Made by a program: the position numbers and the translations under genes. A stretch of 64,000 nucleotides of DNA from Rhizobium leguminosarum (GTDB lineage: Bacteria > Pseudomonadota > Alphaproteobacteria > Rhizobiales > Rhizobiaceae), in the NCBI RefSeq assembly GCF_001679785.1, contig NZ_CP016286.1, positions 62,001 to 126,000 on the forward strand. The letters run 5' to 3'. The notes under the pieces are model-generated. The model searched no databases. It was not told the origin of the DNA and saw only the letters and a program-made list of their open reading frames with translations. This document shows positions 15,819 through 23,890 of the stretch, one piece after another (position 1 is the stretch's first letter; the number at the start of each line of letters is the position of its first letter).

Positions 15819-16606
15819 CGGACGAACCGCCGGATTGCGGATATGACCTCGTCGGGAGCGCTGAGGTTGGGACAGTGGCCACTCGCGTTCAGCACCACCA
15901 ATTGGCTGTTTGGGACCTGCCGATGGACGAATTCGCCGACCTCTTCGGAGGCGATGATATCATCGCGGCACTGAAGGATCAGCGTTCTGGCGGTGACGTG
16001 TGGAAGGTCGCTGCGATTGTCCGACGTGAATGTCACCCGTGCGAATGCCTTGGCGATCTCAGGATCGGTGCGGCAGAAGCTATTTGTCAGCTCTTCGCTG
16101 AGTTCCGGTCGATCGGGATTGCCCATGATGACGGGCGCCATGGCGGCAGACCACCCCATATGGTTGTCGTCCAACGACGTCAGCAAATCGTCTATGTCTG
16201 CCGCGCTGAAACCGCCGAGATAGTCATCGTCGTTGATATAGCGCGGCGACGGTCCGACAAGGACCAGGCTTTCAAACAGTTCGGGTGCCTGCAGCGACGC
16301 GATGACGCCGATCATCGCGCTGACCGAGTGGCCGACGAAGACCGTTTGCGTCAGGCCGAGCGCGCGGCAAATTTCCACGAGGTCATCCGCATAGCCCGCC
16401 AATGAAGAATATTTCCGGGCATCATAAGCCGCGAGATCGGATCGTCCGGCGCCGACATGATCGAACAGCACCGTCTTGAAGTCGTCCTCGAAGGCTGGTG
16501 CCACGAAGCGCCACATATTCTGGTCGCACCCGAATCCATGCGAAAAGATCATCGCACATGGTCCGTCGCCCCGAACTTGAACATGATTTCGATCGATGAC
16601 GGTCAT
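15815..16606 (-). CDS. RsbQ/KAI2-like alpha/beta hydrolase
   Basis: A 263-residue cytoplasmic alpha/beta hydrolase. The nucleophile is Ser94 in GHSVSA, the acid is Asp in CRDDIIA, and the base is His in SGHCPNLSAPDEV. The N-terminal stretch SHGFGCDQNMWRFV is the hallmark of the RsbQ/KAI2/D14 family. In Bacillus, RsbQ works with the PAS protein RsbP in energy-stress signalling. Here the gene overlaps a PAS histidine kinase, a comparable pairing with a different output. The ORF is open upstream to 16732, but the ATG at 16606 has a GAGGG site and matches the family N-terminus. The substrate is unknown. Confidence 0.88.
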   Translation of the reverse strand: MTVIDRNHVQVRGDGPCAMIFSHGFGCDQNMWRFVAPAFEDDFKTVLFDHVGAGRSDLAAYDARKYSSLAGYADDLVEICRALGLTQTVFVGHSVSAMIGVIASLQAPELFESLVLVGPSPRYINDDDYLGGFSAADIDDLLTSLDDNHMGWSAAMAPVIMGNPDRPELSEELTNSFCRTDPEIAKAFARVTFTSDNRSDLPHVTARTLILQCRDDIIASEEVGEFVHRQVPNSQLVVLNASGHCPNLSAPDEVISAIRRFVR

Positions 16607-16735
16607 CTCGCCCTCTTTCCTCTCATAGCATGTTCCGCCTGCCTTGGATTGAGGAAAGATCGGCCAGGCAACGGGTTCGATGGATGTGTGACATGATATT
16701 CCAGAAGGCGGTCGCCCGGCGGTTTGCGACATGCC

Positions 16736-17248
16736 TCAGTTGATCACTTTACGGAGCTTGAAGAAGAATCGCCGAGGGTCGTCGTGCACGCACATCATCC
16801 CGGCAATCCCGTCATCGTCAATCCTCCGGAAGTAGTCCACGATCGGCTGTTTGTCGTAGACCATCGCAGCCGTTTCGACATCGTCGAGACGCTGCAGCCT
16901 CAACGAAGCTGTCGTGCCTCTCGCTCGAAGCCGCTTCTGCAGGTAGGAGAAGCAGTGGCGGGCGACGAACGTCCGGCCAAGGGGCGCCATCTTGATCGCC
17001 AGCCCAATGGGTAAGAAACTTGGCTCGATCGGAACAAGCCGGCCCGGTCTCCACTTGAAGAGCAGGGCGTCCGCCCGCATGTCGGAATGGAAGCGCTTGC
17101 CAAACCAGTTGAGATTCTCGAGCACGCCGTCCAGTGGATGACCCGACGGAATACCAACGCCGCTCCAAAGGCCGACCATGTCCTTTGGCTGGATGGGCTC
17201 CAGCGACCGGAACCAGGTAGCCATCTCCTCCTGCTGGTCGCCTCGCAT
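16736..17248 (-). CDS. GXWXG / DUF4334 domain protein
   Basis: A 170-residue protein with the two-part architecture of this family: an N-terminal GXWXG segment (MVGLWSGVGIPSGHPLDGVLENLNWFGKRFH, about residues 24-54, given here as its location) and a C-terminal DUF4334 part (VYDKQPIVDYFRRID near residue 130). No signal peptide is seen. A strong AAGGAG site fits the ATG at 17248. The function of the family is not established; the fold is thought to be lipocalin-like, which is weak knowledge. It lies upstream of the RsbQ-like gene on the same strand with a gap of about 130 bases. Confidence 0.75.
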   Translation of the reverse strand: MRGDQQEEMATWFRSLEPIQPKDMVGLWSGVGIPSGHPLDGVLENLNWFGKRFHSDMRADALLFKWRPGRLVPIEPSFLPIGLAIKMAPLGRTFVARHCFSYLQKRLRARGTTASLRLQRLDDVETAAMVYDKQPIVDYFRRIDDDGIAGMMCVHDDPRRFFFKLRKVIN

Positions 17249-17369
17249 GATTTCTCCTTCACGGATATTCGTTGCGGAAAAATGAAAAGAAGGTCTGGAA
17301 GTTCCCGTTCATGCGGACCGGGCGGAACGCCTGGTGAGGCTTTCGCATAGGTTCTATGTCTTTAAGCCT

Positions 17370-17391
17370 AACGGCCCTCGAAGGAGCCGTT
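17370..17391 (-). terminator. Hairpin downstream of bioY
   Basis: Arms AACGGC and GCCGTT with an inner CCT/AGG pairing form a stem-loop 31 bases after the bioY stop. No U-run follows, so it is either a weak terminator or a 3'-end stabiliser of the bioMNY transcript. Confidence 0.45.
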
Positions 17392-17422
17392 GGGCATTGG
17401 CCAGATAAGATCGACCTCTGCC

Positions 17423-17992
17423 TCAGGCGCGTGACGGCAGCAGGGGATAGCCGACCATGACGGCGCGGCCAAGCAGGGCCGCGACGAAAGCCTTGATCAC
17501 ATCACCGGGAATGAAGGCCATCGAGCCGACGAAGGCTTTCGTAAAGCCGAGGCCGGCGACGGTGGCCAGATAGGTGATGCCGAAGGCGTAGAGCACGACG
17601 ATGCCGCCGACCATGGCGGCGAGAAAGAAGCTCACCGTCTGCACCAGGCCGGATTGCTGATGGTTGACCAGCCGCTCGCTGAGATAGCCGGTGACGAAGG
17701 CGGCAAAGATCCAGCCGATCAAGAAGCCGGCCGTGGGCGACGCGAAGATGGCAAGCCCACCGCGGCCGCCGGAAAGCACCGGCAGGCCGATCGCCACCAG
17801 CACCAGCACGATCAGCACGGCAATCGCGCCGCGCCGGGCGCCGAGCACGACGCCGGCCATCATGACGCCGAGGGATTGCGCAGTGATCGGCACCGGAATG
17901 AAGCCGAGCGAGATCGGCGGCAGCAGGCCGAGCGCCACGATGATCGCGGCAAAGAGGGCGGTAAGAACGAGGTCGCGGGTGCTCATCATCAT
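17423..17992 (-). CDS. bioY: BioY, biotin-specific S component of ECF transporter
   Basis: The substrate-capture membrane subunit of the energy-coupling-factor biotin importer. It has 189 residues from the first of three consecutive ATG codons; an upstream TTG would overlap little and has no site. Six hydrophobic segments and the family motifs are visible: the early PISLGFIPVPITAQSLGVMMAG region at about residues 25-46, then SPTAGFLIGW and the late AFIPGDVIKAFVAALLG. It is the last gene of bioMNY, 21 bases after bioN. The R. etli bioMNY system is characterised, and identity here is by family and gene order. Confidence 0.93.
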   Translation of the reverse strand: MMMSTRDLVLTALFAAIIVALGLLPPISLGFIPVPITAQSLGVMMAGVVLGARRGAIAVLIVLVLVAIGLPVLSGGRGGLAIFASPTAGFLIGWIFAAFVTGYLSERLVNHQQSGLVQTVSFFLAAMVGGIVVLYAFGITYLATVAGLGFTKAFVGSMAFIPGDVIKAFVAALLGRAVMVGYPLLPSRA

Positions 17993-18013
17993 GAATTCCG
18001 TGTTTATCAATCG

Positions 18014-18622
18014 TTAACTCACATGCCGCCGAATGCCGCGCGCGTCAATCGCCGCGGCGATATTATCCGCATCTCTGAGCGTCAGGATGATCAGCGGCGC
18101 CAGCAGCGTCGTCGGCCGGACCTTCAGCCCGCGTGCCCTATGCGCCTCGCGGATCGCCTGATAACGCCCGACGATCTCCGGCACGAAGCGCAGCACCAGC
18201 CCGAGCGCCAGCCCGATATCGTCGGCCTGCACCCAGCCGGTGCGTTCGAGCGGGCGGGCAAGCGCCGTGACCTCGTCGATGAACTCAGCGATCGACGTCG
18301 TCGCCGTCACGGTGGCGGCCAGAAGCATCAGCGCCGTCAGCCGCAGCAGGGGCACGAGCGCCTGCTGCCAGGGATTGAAGATCAGGTTGAAGAGTGCCAC
18401 GACCGCGATCGTCAGGAAGATCGGTCGCAGCCGCCTGAGCCCATCGGCAAACGGCAGGCCGACCATCCGGTAGAGGATCGTCGTCAGCAGCACGGCGATC
18501 GACAGCAGGACGAGGTTCCCGCTGATGAACAGCACCACGCCGAAGATCGTCAGCGACAACAGTTTTAGCCGCGGCGAGAGCCGGTGCATCACGCTGTTGC
18601 CTTCGACATAGAGCGACTGCAT
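18014..18622 (-). CDS. bioN: BioN, ECF transporter T component
   Basis: The transmembrane coupling subunit linking BioM ATPase to BioY. It has 202 residues, four to five hydrophobic segments (about 25-60, 70-85, 95-115) and a cytoplasmic coupling region with an AHRARGLK-type motif near residue 172; the second Ala-Arg-Gly helix appears as IDARGIRR at the C-terminus. The ATG overlaps the bioM stop by one base (TGATG), indicating translational coupling. Confidence 0.92.
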   Translation of the reverse strand: MQSLYVEGNSVMHRLSPRLKLLSLTIFGVVLFISGNLVLLSIAVLLTTILYRMVGLPFADGLRRLRPIFLTIAVVALFNLIFNPWQQALVPLLRLTALMLLAATVTATTSIAEFIDEVTALARPLERTGWVQADDIGLALGLVLRFVPEIVGRYQAIREAHRARGLKVRPTTLLAPLIILTLRDADNIAAAIDARGIRRHVS

Positions 18623-19311
18623 CAGGCGGCGATCTCCTTGTAGCGGGCTATCGCTTCGGCAGCCGGCGCATCGGCGGCAAGCCGCCCTTCATGAAACAGA
18701 AGCACCCGCTCGAAACCGGCGATCAGGTCCAGATCATGGGTGATGATGATGGCGCTTTCCGGCAGCCCGGCGATGATCTTCTCGACCAGCGCCCGGTTCT
18801 TGAGGTCAAGCTGGTTGGTCGGCTCGTCGAGGATGAGAATGCCAGGCCCCGTTGCCAGCACAGAGCAGAGGGCGGCCACCTGCAACTCGCCGCCGGAAAG
18901 CTCATGCGCGCGGCGATCGGCCAGCGCCTCGGCGCCGAAGCGGGCCAGCACGCCCTCGACCTTCGCCTCGATTTCCGCCTTGGTGAAGCCGCGCCGCTTC
19001 AGCCCGAAGGCGATGTCGTCTTTGACGATCGGCAGGATGATCTGGTTCTGCGGCGACTGGAAGATGAAGCCGACATCGGCCACTGCAGTCTTCTCATCGC
19101 TCGTGTCGCGGCCGTTGACGGTGACGCGGCCGACCGACGGTTTGGCCAATCCATTGATCAACCGCGCGAAAGTCGTCTTGCCCGAGCCGTTCAGCCCGAT
19201 GACACCGATGCGTTTCCCGCTGATGCCAAGCGTCAGCGGCTGTAGCGCCACCCGTGCCCCGAAACTGACCCCGGCACCTTCGAAACGAATATCCAAACCA
19301 ATCCCTCGCAT
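18622..19311 (-). CDS. bioM: BioM, ECF transporter ATP-binding protein
   Basis: The ATPase of the biotin ECF transporter, 229 residues. It has Walker A GLNGSGKTT (about residue 38), Q-loop FIFQSPQNQ, signature ELSGGELQ, Walker B GILILDEPTNQLD and H-loop ITHDLDL. It is first in the bioMNY operon and divergent from the glycosylase gene at 19414. A TTG inside the ORF (about codon 6) preceded by GAGGG is an alternative start. No BioR-type palindrome (TTATMKATAA) was found in the 102-base divergent region. Confidence 0.92.
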   Translation of the reverse strand: MRGIGLDIRFEGAGVSFGARVALQPLTLGISGKRIGVIGLNGSGKTTFARLINGLAKPSVGRVTVNGRDTSDEKTAVADVGFIFQSPQNQIILPIVKDDIAFGLKRRGFTKAEIEAKVEGVLARFGAEALADRRAHELSGGELQVAALCSVLATGPGILILDEPTNQLDLKNRALVEKIIAGLPESAIIITHDLDLIAGFERVLLFHEGRLAADAPAAEAIARYKEIAA

Positions 19312-19413
19312 CCATGCGATCCCGCTTCTATACGGGTAATCGAGGGTGATGAAAGAGCAAAGTGCGCTGTCGATATCGGGTGGCTAGGAAGATTTTCCGG
19401 ATTATGATGGGTC

Positions 19414-20604
19414 ATGACGAATCTGCTTTCCAATTCCGACGCCCGCCGTGTCTTCCTTGCCAAGCAGGGCCTCAGCGCTCCGCCGAACCGCGCCTTGAAC
19501 AAGGCCGGCCTGTTGCAGCTGATCCATGAACTGGGTTTCGTCCAGGTGGACAGCATCCAGACGGTGGAGCGGGCCCATCATCAGATCCTGTTTTCCCGCA
19601 ACCAGACCTACCGGCGCGAGCATCTGACGGCGCTGCTCGAGAAGGAACGCGCTTTGTTCGAGCACTGGACGCACGATGCCTCGATCTTGCCGAGCGCCTT
19701 CTTCGTCTATTGGAAGCACAAGTTCCGCCACCAGGAGAAGGTCTTGATCGAGCGCTGGCGCAAATGGCGCGGCGAGGGCTTCGAGGCGGCCTTCGAGGAG
19801 ACCTATGAGCGCGTGCGGCGCGACGGCGCGATCCTGTCGCGCGACATCAAGGCCGATGGCCACGTTTCCGGCGGCTGGTGGAACTGGCATCCGAACAAGA
19901 CGGCGCTCGAATATTTCTGGCACACCGGCAAGCTCGCCATCGCCGGCCGCTCGAATTTCCAGAAGATCTATGATCTCACCGAGCGGGTCATTCCGGCCCA
20001 ATTCCGCGAGCCGGAGGTGAGCCGCGAGGAGTTTGTCGACTGGGCCTGCCGCAGCGCCCTTGCCCGCCTCGGCTTTGCTACCCATGGCGAGATCGCAGCC
20101 TTTTGGAACCTCGTCTCGCCCGATGAGGCCAAGGCCTGGGTATCAGCCCATCGCGACGAGCTGACCGAAGTGCTGATCGAACCGGCGCTTGGCGGCAAGG
20201 CGCGCCCATCCTGGGCTTTTGCCGATTTCCTCTCGACGCTCGACACTTACCCCGGCGCGCCGCCCCGCATCCGCGTGCTCAGCCCCTTCGACCCAATGAT
20301 TCGCGACCGCAATCGCACCGAACGCCTGTTCGGCTTCTTCTACCGCATCGAAGTCTTCGTGCCCGAGCCGAAGCGCGAATATGGCTATTACGTCTTCCCG
20401 CTGCTCGAAGGCGACAGGCTGATCGGCCGCATCGACATGAAGGCGGACCGGAAGAAGTCGACGCTCGACGTCAAACGGCTCTGGCTGGAGCCGGGTATGA
20501 AGCCGTCGGCTGGCCGGTTGGAGAGGCTGGAAGCCGAGCTGGACCGGCTGGCGCGGTTTGCGGGTGTGGAGAATGTCGTGTTTTTGGACGGGTGGAGAGC
20601 ATGA
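19414..20604 (+). CDS. YcaQ/AlkX-like winged-helix DNA glycosylase
   Basis: A 396-residue member of the HTH_42 (AlkZ/AlkX) family, whose members unhook DNA interstrand crosslinks or excise bulky alkylated bases. The catalytic motif reads FVQVDSIQTV at about residues 39-48, i.e. the Q-x-D form of the AlkX/YcaQ branch rather than the Q-x-Q of AlkZ. Further family blocks are HWTHDASILP (about 88), HWNWHPNKTALEY-like sequence (about 155) and SPFDPMIRDRNRTERLFGF (about 290). The ATG at 19414 is preceded weakly by GG-rich sequence. It stands alone, divergent from bioM. Confidence 0.85.
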   Translation: MTNLLSNSDARRVFLAKQGLSAPPNRALNKAGLLQLIHELGFVQVDSIQTVERAHHQILFSRNQTYRREHLTALLEKERALFEHWTHDASILPSAFFVYWKHKFRHQEKVLIERWRKWRGEGFEAAFEETYERVRRDGAILSRDIKADGHVSGGWWNWHPNKTALEYFWHTGKLAIAGRSNFQKIYDLTERVIPAQFREPEVSREEFVDWACRSALARLGFATHGEIAAFWNLVSPDEAKAWVSAHRDELTEVLIEPALGGKARPSWAFADFLSTLDTYPGAPPRIRVLSPFDPMIRDRNRTERLFGFFYRIEVFVPEPKREYGYYVFPLLEGDRLIGRIDMKADRKKSTLDVKRLWLEPGMKPSAGRLERLEAELDRLARFAGVENVVFLDGWRA

Positions 20605-20626
20605 TTTTCCTCTAGCGCACCACGGT

Positions 20627-20815
20627 TCAAATCCGAGTCATATCCTGCCGCTCGATCTTTTCCACGCTGAGAGATATCTTCATCTCACCAAGTGCCAAAT
20701 ACTCAGCAGTAGTTATCAATATCCCCCGCCCTAAGCCATGGCGGAGCTGGAGAACATTGACCAAGATCCTCGCCTGATCAGGCTTCGACGTTCCCATGAT
20801 TTTTTTGGACAACAT
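20627..20815 (-). CDS. Hypothetical protein, probably 5'-truncated by the IS630 insertion
   Basis: A 62-codon ORF whose amino-acid composition looks protein-like (for example ILITTAEYLALGEMKISLSVEK), but no family is recognised. It starts 11 bases from the left end of the IS630 element and has no ribosome site. If the element and one copy of the TA duplication are removed, the frame extends upstream to another in-frame ATG, giving about 68 codons. It may therefore be the remnant of a gene disrupted or displaced from its promoter by the insertion. Low certainty that it is expressed. Confidence 0.3.
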   Translation of the reverse strand: MLSKKIMGTSKPDQARILVNVLQLRHGLGRGILITTAEYLALGEMKISLSVEKIERQDMTRI

Positions 20816-20842
20816 GACTGCACTAGTACCACGCCACAGAGA

Positions 20843-21959
20843 TTATGACTCTTTGACGGGGTAAGCTTTACGGAGCTTTTTGCGGGCATTTTCGGTTGTG
20901 AACATCCATTGGATCTTTGCGCCGTGGGCGTTGCGTTGCTGCTCCCAGGCTGCGACTTCGGCGATTATGGTGTCTTTGTTGTCGATACGACGGTCGAGGC
21001 ATTGGCTACGCAGGACACCGATCTCGATCTCGACCATGTTGAGCCAACTGGCGTGCTTGGGCGTGTGGTGGAACTCCAGTCGCTTCAGCACCCTTCGAGC
21101 TTGCGGGGCGGGAAATGCGTCGTAAAGCGCCCCGGCGGAATGAGTGGAGAGGTTGTCCATCACCACGCGGATGATCGGCGCGTCGGGATAATCGACGTCG
21201 ACCAGTTCGCGCATGCACTCGGCGAAGTCTTGGTTGGTTCGCCGATCGGTGACCTTCACCCTGCGCCAGGGCCGGTGGGCGTCCATGAAGACAAACAGAT
21301 TGACCGTGCCGTTTCGGCGATACTACGCAATCGTAGCGTTCAAGCTGGCCAGGCTTGGCCGCAATGGGCTCGCGCACTTCGCCGATGAGTTGGGTCGGGC
21401 TCTCGTCGAAGCAGACCACGGGCCTTTGTGGATCAGGCGTTTCTGCGTAGAGGTCGAGAACATCCTCCATGCGCGCGACGTATTCCCCATCGATCTTTGG
21501 GATGCACCACATGTCTTTGCGCCAAGGCTTGAGATGGTTCTCAGCCAGCCGGCGACGCACGGTCTCCGAGGACAACTGGTCATGATCGGTGAGCCGGACC
21601 ATCTCATCTGCCAGAAGCTCCAGGGTCCAGCGGGCTCGCCCGGGCGGCGGCTTTGAGCAGGCGGTCGCTACCAACAGCGCCTCCTCCTTGCTCGATAGCT
21701 TGCGCTCAACACCCGGGCGCGGTTCTTCGCTGAGCGCCCCTTCCAGATTGGCTTCCACAAACCGGCGTTTGGTCCGGTAAATCGTCGATCCGCTGACGTT
21801 CAAGGTTGCCGCGATCACCTCGTCGCTGAAGCCTTCGTTCGCTGCGACCAGGATCTGGGCGCGCTTGATCTTGCGCGACCTGTGGCACCCCCCGCTCAAC
21901 AAAGCGGCCAGTTGGTCACGTTCCGATTGGCTAAGCTCTATGTGAAACTTTATATTCAT
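20843..21959 (-). pseudogene. IS630-family transposase with single-base frameshift
   Basis: The start is an ATG at 21959 with GGAGGTGTCG before it. The N-terminal frame encodes HTH segments (GFSDEVIAATLNVSGSTIYRTKRRF) and the middle of the DDE domain up to LERYDC; the C-terminal frame resumes with YRRNGTVNLFVFMDAHRPW and runs through HTPKHASWLNMVEIEIG to PVKES at 20843. The frames meet at about 21325, where an extra base turns the expected Cys-Glu-Tyr-Arg into a +1 shift. No slippery heptamer is present, so programmed frameshifting is unlikely. The product would be two inactive fragments unless this is a sequencing error. Confidence 0.88.
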
Positions 21960-21987
21960 CGACACCTCCTTCAGCGTGGAGACGCAG

Positions 21988-22272
21988 ATGAATCCCAAAA
22001 TGAGTCCCTCACTTGACCCGCAAGCCGCAACGGCAAGACGGGGCCTTACGCAGATCCAAGGCCAGTACCTGGCCTTCATCTACGCCTACAGCCGCATCTT
22101 CAAACAGCCTCCGGCCGAAGCCGACATGCGTCGCCACTTCGGCGTTACGGCTCCGTCTGTTCACCAGATGGTGCTGACCCTCGAGAAGGCGGGTTTTATA
22201 TCTCGCGTGCCAGGCGCCGCACGCAGCATCCAACTTCTCATCCCACCAGAAGCCCTGCCAATTCTACGATAA
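21988..22272 (+). CDS. LexA-like winged-helix passenger protein of the IS630 element
   Basis: A 94-residue protein lying inside the insertion sequence, divergent from the transposase with a 28-base gap. The sequence GLTQIQGQYLAFIYAYSRIF, then PAEADMRRHFGVTAPSVHQMVLTLEKAGFISR, matches the helix-turn-helix of the LexA DNA-binding domain, but there is no peptidase domain. The ATG at 21988 has GGAG six bases upstream; a GTG at 21976 is possible. The position over the shared promoter suggests it represses or modulates transposase expression. Accessory regulators of this kind are unusual for single-gene IS elements. Confidence 0.75.
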   Translation: MNPKMSPSLDPQAATARRGLTQIQGQYLAFIYAYSRIFKQPPAEADMRRHFGVTAPSVHQMVLTLEKAGFISRVPGAARSIQLLIPPEALPILR

Positions 22273-22388
22273 GACAAACCGTCATAATCTCTGTGGCGTG
22301 GTACTAGGCGACATAATTGCATGCTGTGGTTGCGGCGCTTGCGATCAATCTCGAACAATGTAAGATAATCGAATCCAAGGAGAAAAAA

Positions 22389-22715
22389 TTGCTAAGCGGA
22401 CGCTTTTCAAATGCGTGCATTATATTAGTATATCCAATACTGTTTATTATATTGTTTGTGTATAATTATTTCACTCAATATTATTTAGTATTAAATGGTG
22501 ATTTTCTCGGCGACGGCGTTTGTTATAATGATATTAAGATGCACTTCATCAGGCATTTCACGGCAGTAGTGTCGTTTTGTGTTGCCTACTTATGTATTTT
22601 TCTTTTGGTGAGGAATCGGTTTTCCGTGAGCGTGGCTGTTTCAGCGTTGATTGCTTTTGCATGCTCCATCGTTCTTTCTGGGCAGATTATAAGTAGTTTT
22701 GTTTGCCCAGAATAA
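22389..22715 (+). CDS. AT-rich hypothetical membrane protein
   Basis: A 108-residue protein of no recognised family. A TTG at 22389 is preceded by AAGGAG with six-base spacing, which decides the start; the frame is open upstream to 22317 without a site. Three hydrophobic segments are visible (about residues 11-30, 60-80 and 84-105), with a short acidic loop containing Cys (DFLGDGVCYND). Base composition is markedly lower in GC than any neighbour, with many TTA, ATA and TAT codons. It lies directly next to the IS630 element. Together these suggest acquired DNA. Whether it is functional is unknown. Confidence 0.5.
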   Translation: MLSGRFSNACIILVYPILFIILFVYNYFTQYYLVLNGDFLGDGVCYNDIKMHFIRHFTAVVSFCVAYLCIFLLVRNRFSVSVAVSALIAFACSIVLSGQIISSFVCPE

Positions 22716-22774
22716 TATCTCCGGGTCGTAAAAATTGCGTATGAATATCGCCTGGCGGCAGCCGCTAAGCTCCT

Positions 22775-23878
22775 TCAGCAAATTTCCGTCGTGCTGATCT
22801 TGATGCCGAAACCTTCGAGGCCGACATAGTGGCGCTCGCGGCTGGTGAGCAGCTTGATCGAGCTGACGCCGAGATCCTTGAGGATTTGTGCGCCGAGGCC
22901 GATTTCCAGCCATTCGCTGTCGCGCGTCTGGGCTTCGGCATGGGCTTCGCGGCCCTGGTTGCGGGCCTTGCGGCCGTTATCATGATGGCCGACGCCGACG
23001 GAGCCTTCGCGCAGATAGACGATGACGCCGCGGCCTTGCTCGGCAATCTTCTGCATATAGAAATCGACCGGGCTGTTCTTGCCGAAGAGATCTTCGGCAA
23101 CATTCTCCGGATGCAGGCGCACCGGGATGTCGACGCCGTCGCGGATGTCGCCGAAGACGACGGCAAGATGCTGCATCGGATCCCAGGGCAGCGAGTAGGT
23201 ATGAGCCTTGGCCTTGCCGAACGGCGTCTCGATGTCGAAGCTGGTGCCGAGTTCGATCAGCGTTTCCTTACGCTGGCGATAGGCGATGAGATCGGCGACG
23301 GAGACGAGCTTCAGCCCGTGTTGTTCGGCAAAGTCAACCACCTGCGGCCCGCGCGTCACTGTGCCATCATCGTTGACGAGCTCGGAGATGACGCCGATCA
23401 GCGGCAGACCGGCGAGCTTGCAGAGGTCGACGGCGGCTTCTGTATGGCCGGAGCGCATCAGCACGCCGCCTTCGCGGGAAACCAGCGGGAAGATATGGCC
23501 CGGACGGACGAAGTCGGAGGCGCCGACATTCGGATTGGCGAGGTTGCGTACCGTCAGCGTCCGGTCGTCGGCGGAGATGCCGGTCGTCGTGCCGTGCTTG
23601 AAATCGACCGAGACGGTGAACGCCGTCGTATGGGCCGAATCGTTTTCCGCCACCATGGCGTTGAGGTTGAGGCGCTTGGCCTCTTCCTTCGGCATCGGCG
23701 CGCAGACGATGCCGGAGGTGTGGCGCACGATGAAGGCCATCTTCTCCGGTGTGCAATGCACGGCGGCGACGATCAGGTCGCCCTCGTTCTCGCGGTCATT
23801 GTCGTCCATGACGACGACAATCTCGCCGGCCTCGAAGGCCCGGATGGCGTCGACGACGCGCTTCTGGTCATAAGACAT
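22775..23878 (-). CDS. ribB: 3,4-dihydroxy-2-butanone-4-phosphate synthase with degenerate RibA-like domain
   Basis: Converts ribulose 5-phosphate to the four-carbon precursor of riboflavin. The N-terminal domain (about residues 1-205) has the active-site signature VVVMDDNDRENEGDL and RSGHTEAAVDLCKLAGL. The C-terminal 160 residues have the GTP cyclohydrolase II fold pattern but lack the zinc-binding Cys cluster; where CxDxxxSxxCxC is expected the text reads RLHPENVAEDLFGKNSP, so GTP cyclohydrolase activity is unlikely. It starts 12 bases after aroC with a GGAG site. Degenerate RibA domains fused to RibB are known in other bacteria. Confidence 0.92.
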   Translation of the reverse strand: MSYDQKRVVDAIRAFEAGEIVVVMDDNDRENEGDLIVAAVHCTPEKMAFIVRHTSGIVCAPMPKEEAKRLNLNAMVAENDSAHTTAFTVSVDFKHGTTTGISADDRTLTVRNLANPNVGASDFVRPGHIFPLVSREGGVLMRSGHTEAAVDLCKLAGLPLIGVISELVNDDGTVTRGPQVVDFAEQHGLKLVSVADLIAYRQRKETLIELGTSFDIETPFGKAKAHTYSLPWDPMQHLAVVFGDIRDGVDIPVRLHPENVAEDLFGKNSPVDFYMQKIAEQGRGVIVYLREGSVGVGHHDNGRKARNQGREAHAEAQTRDSEWLEIGLGAQILKDLGVSSIKLLTSRERHYVGLEGFGIKISTTEIC

Positions 23879-23890
23879 GGGGCGAGGCTC

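Larger units (their letters stand above)
20826..22304. mobile_element. IS630-family insertion sequence, 1479 bp, with HTH passenger gene
   Basis: The boundaries are set by perfect 24-bp terminal inverted repeats (20826-20849 and 22281-22304, beginning GTACCACGCC). They are flanked by CTA on the left and TAG on the right, i.e. insertion into CTAG with TA duplication, the known preference of IS630. Inside are a minus-strand DDE transposase broken by a frameshift and a divergent LexA-like HTH gene on the plus strand. The intact termini suggest fairly recent insertion. Any movement would need a transposase from another copy. Confidence 0.92.

Noticed and set aside
19312..19413. BioR operator upstream of bioMNY
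   Set aside because: No TTATMKATAA-type palindrome could be found in the interval.
21323..21330. Programmed frameshift in the IS630 transposase
   Set aside because: No slippery heptamer and the shift needed is +1; the text fits a single inserted base.
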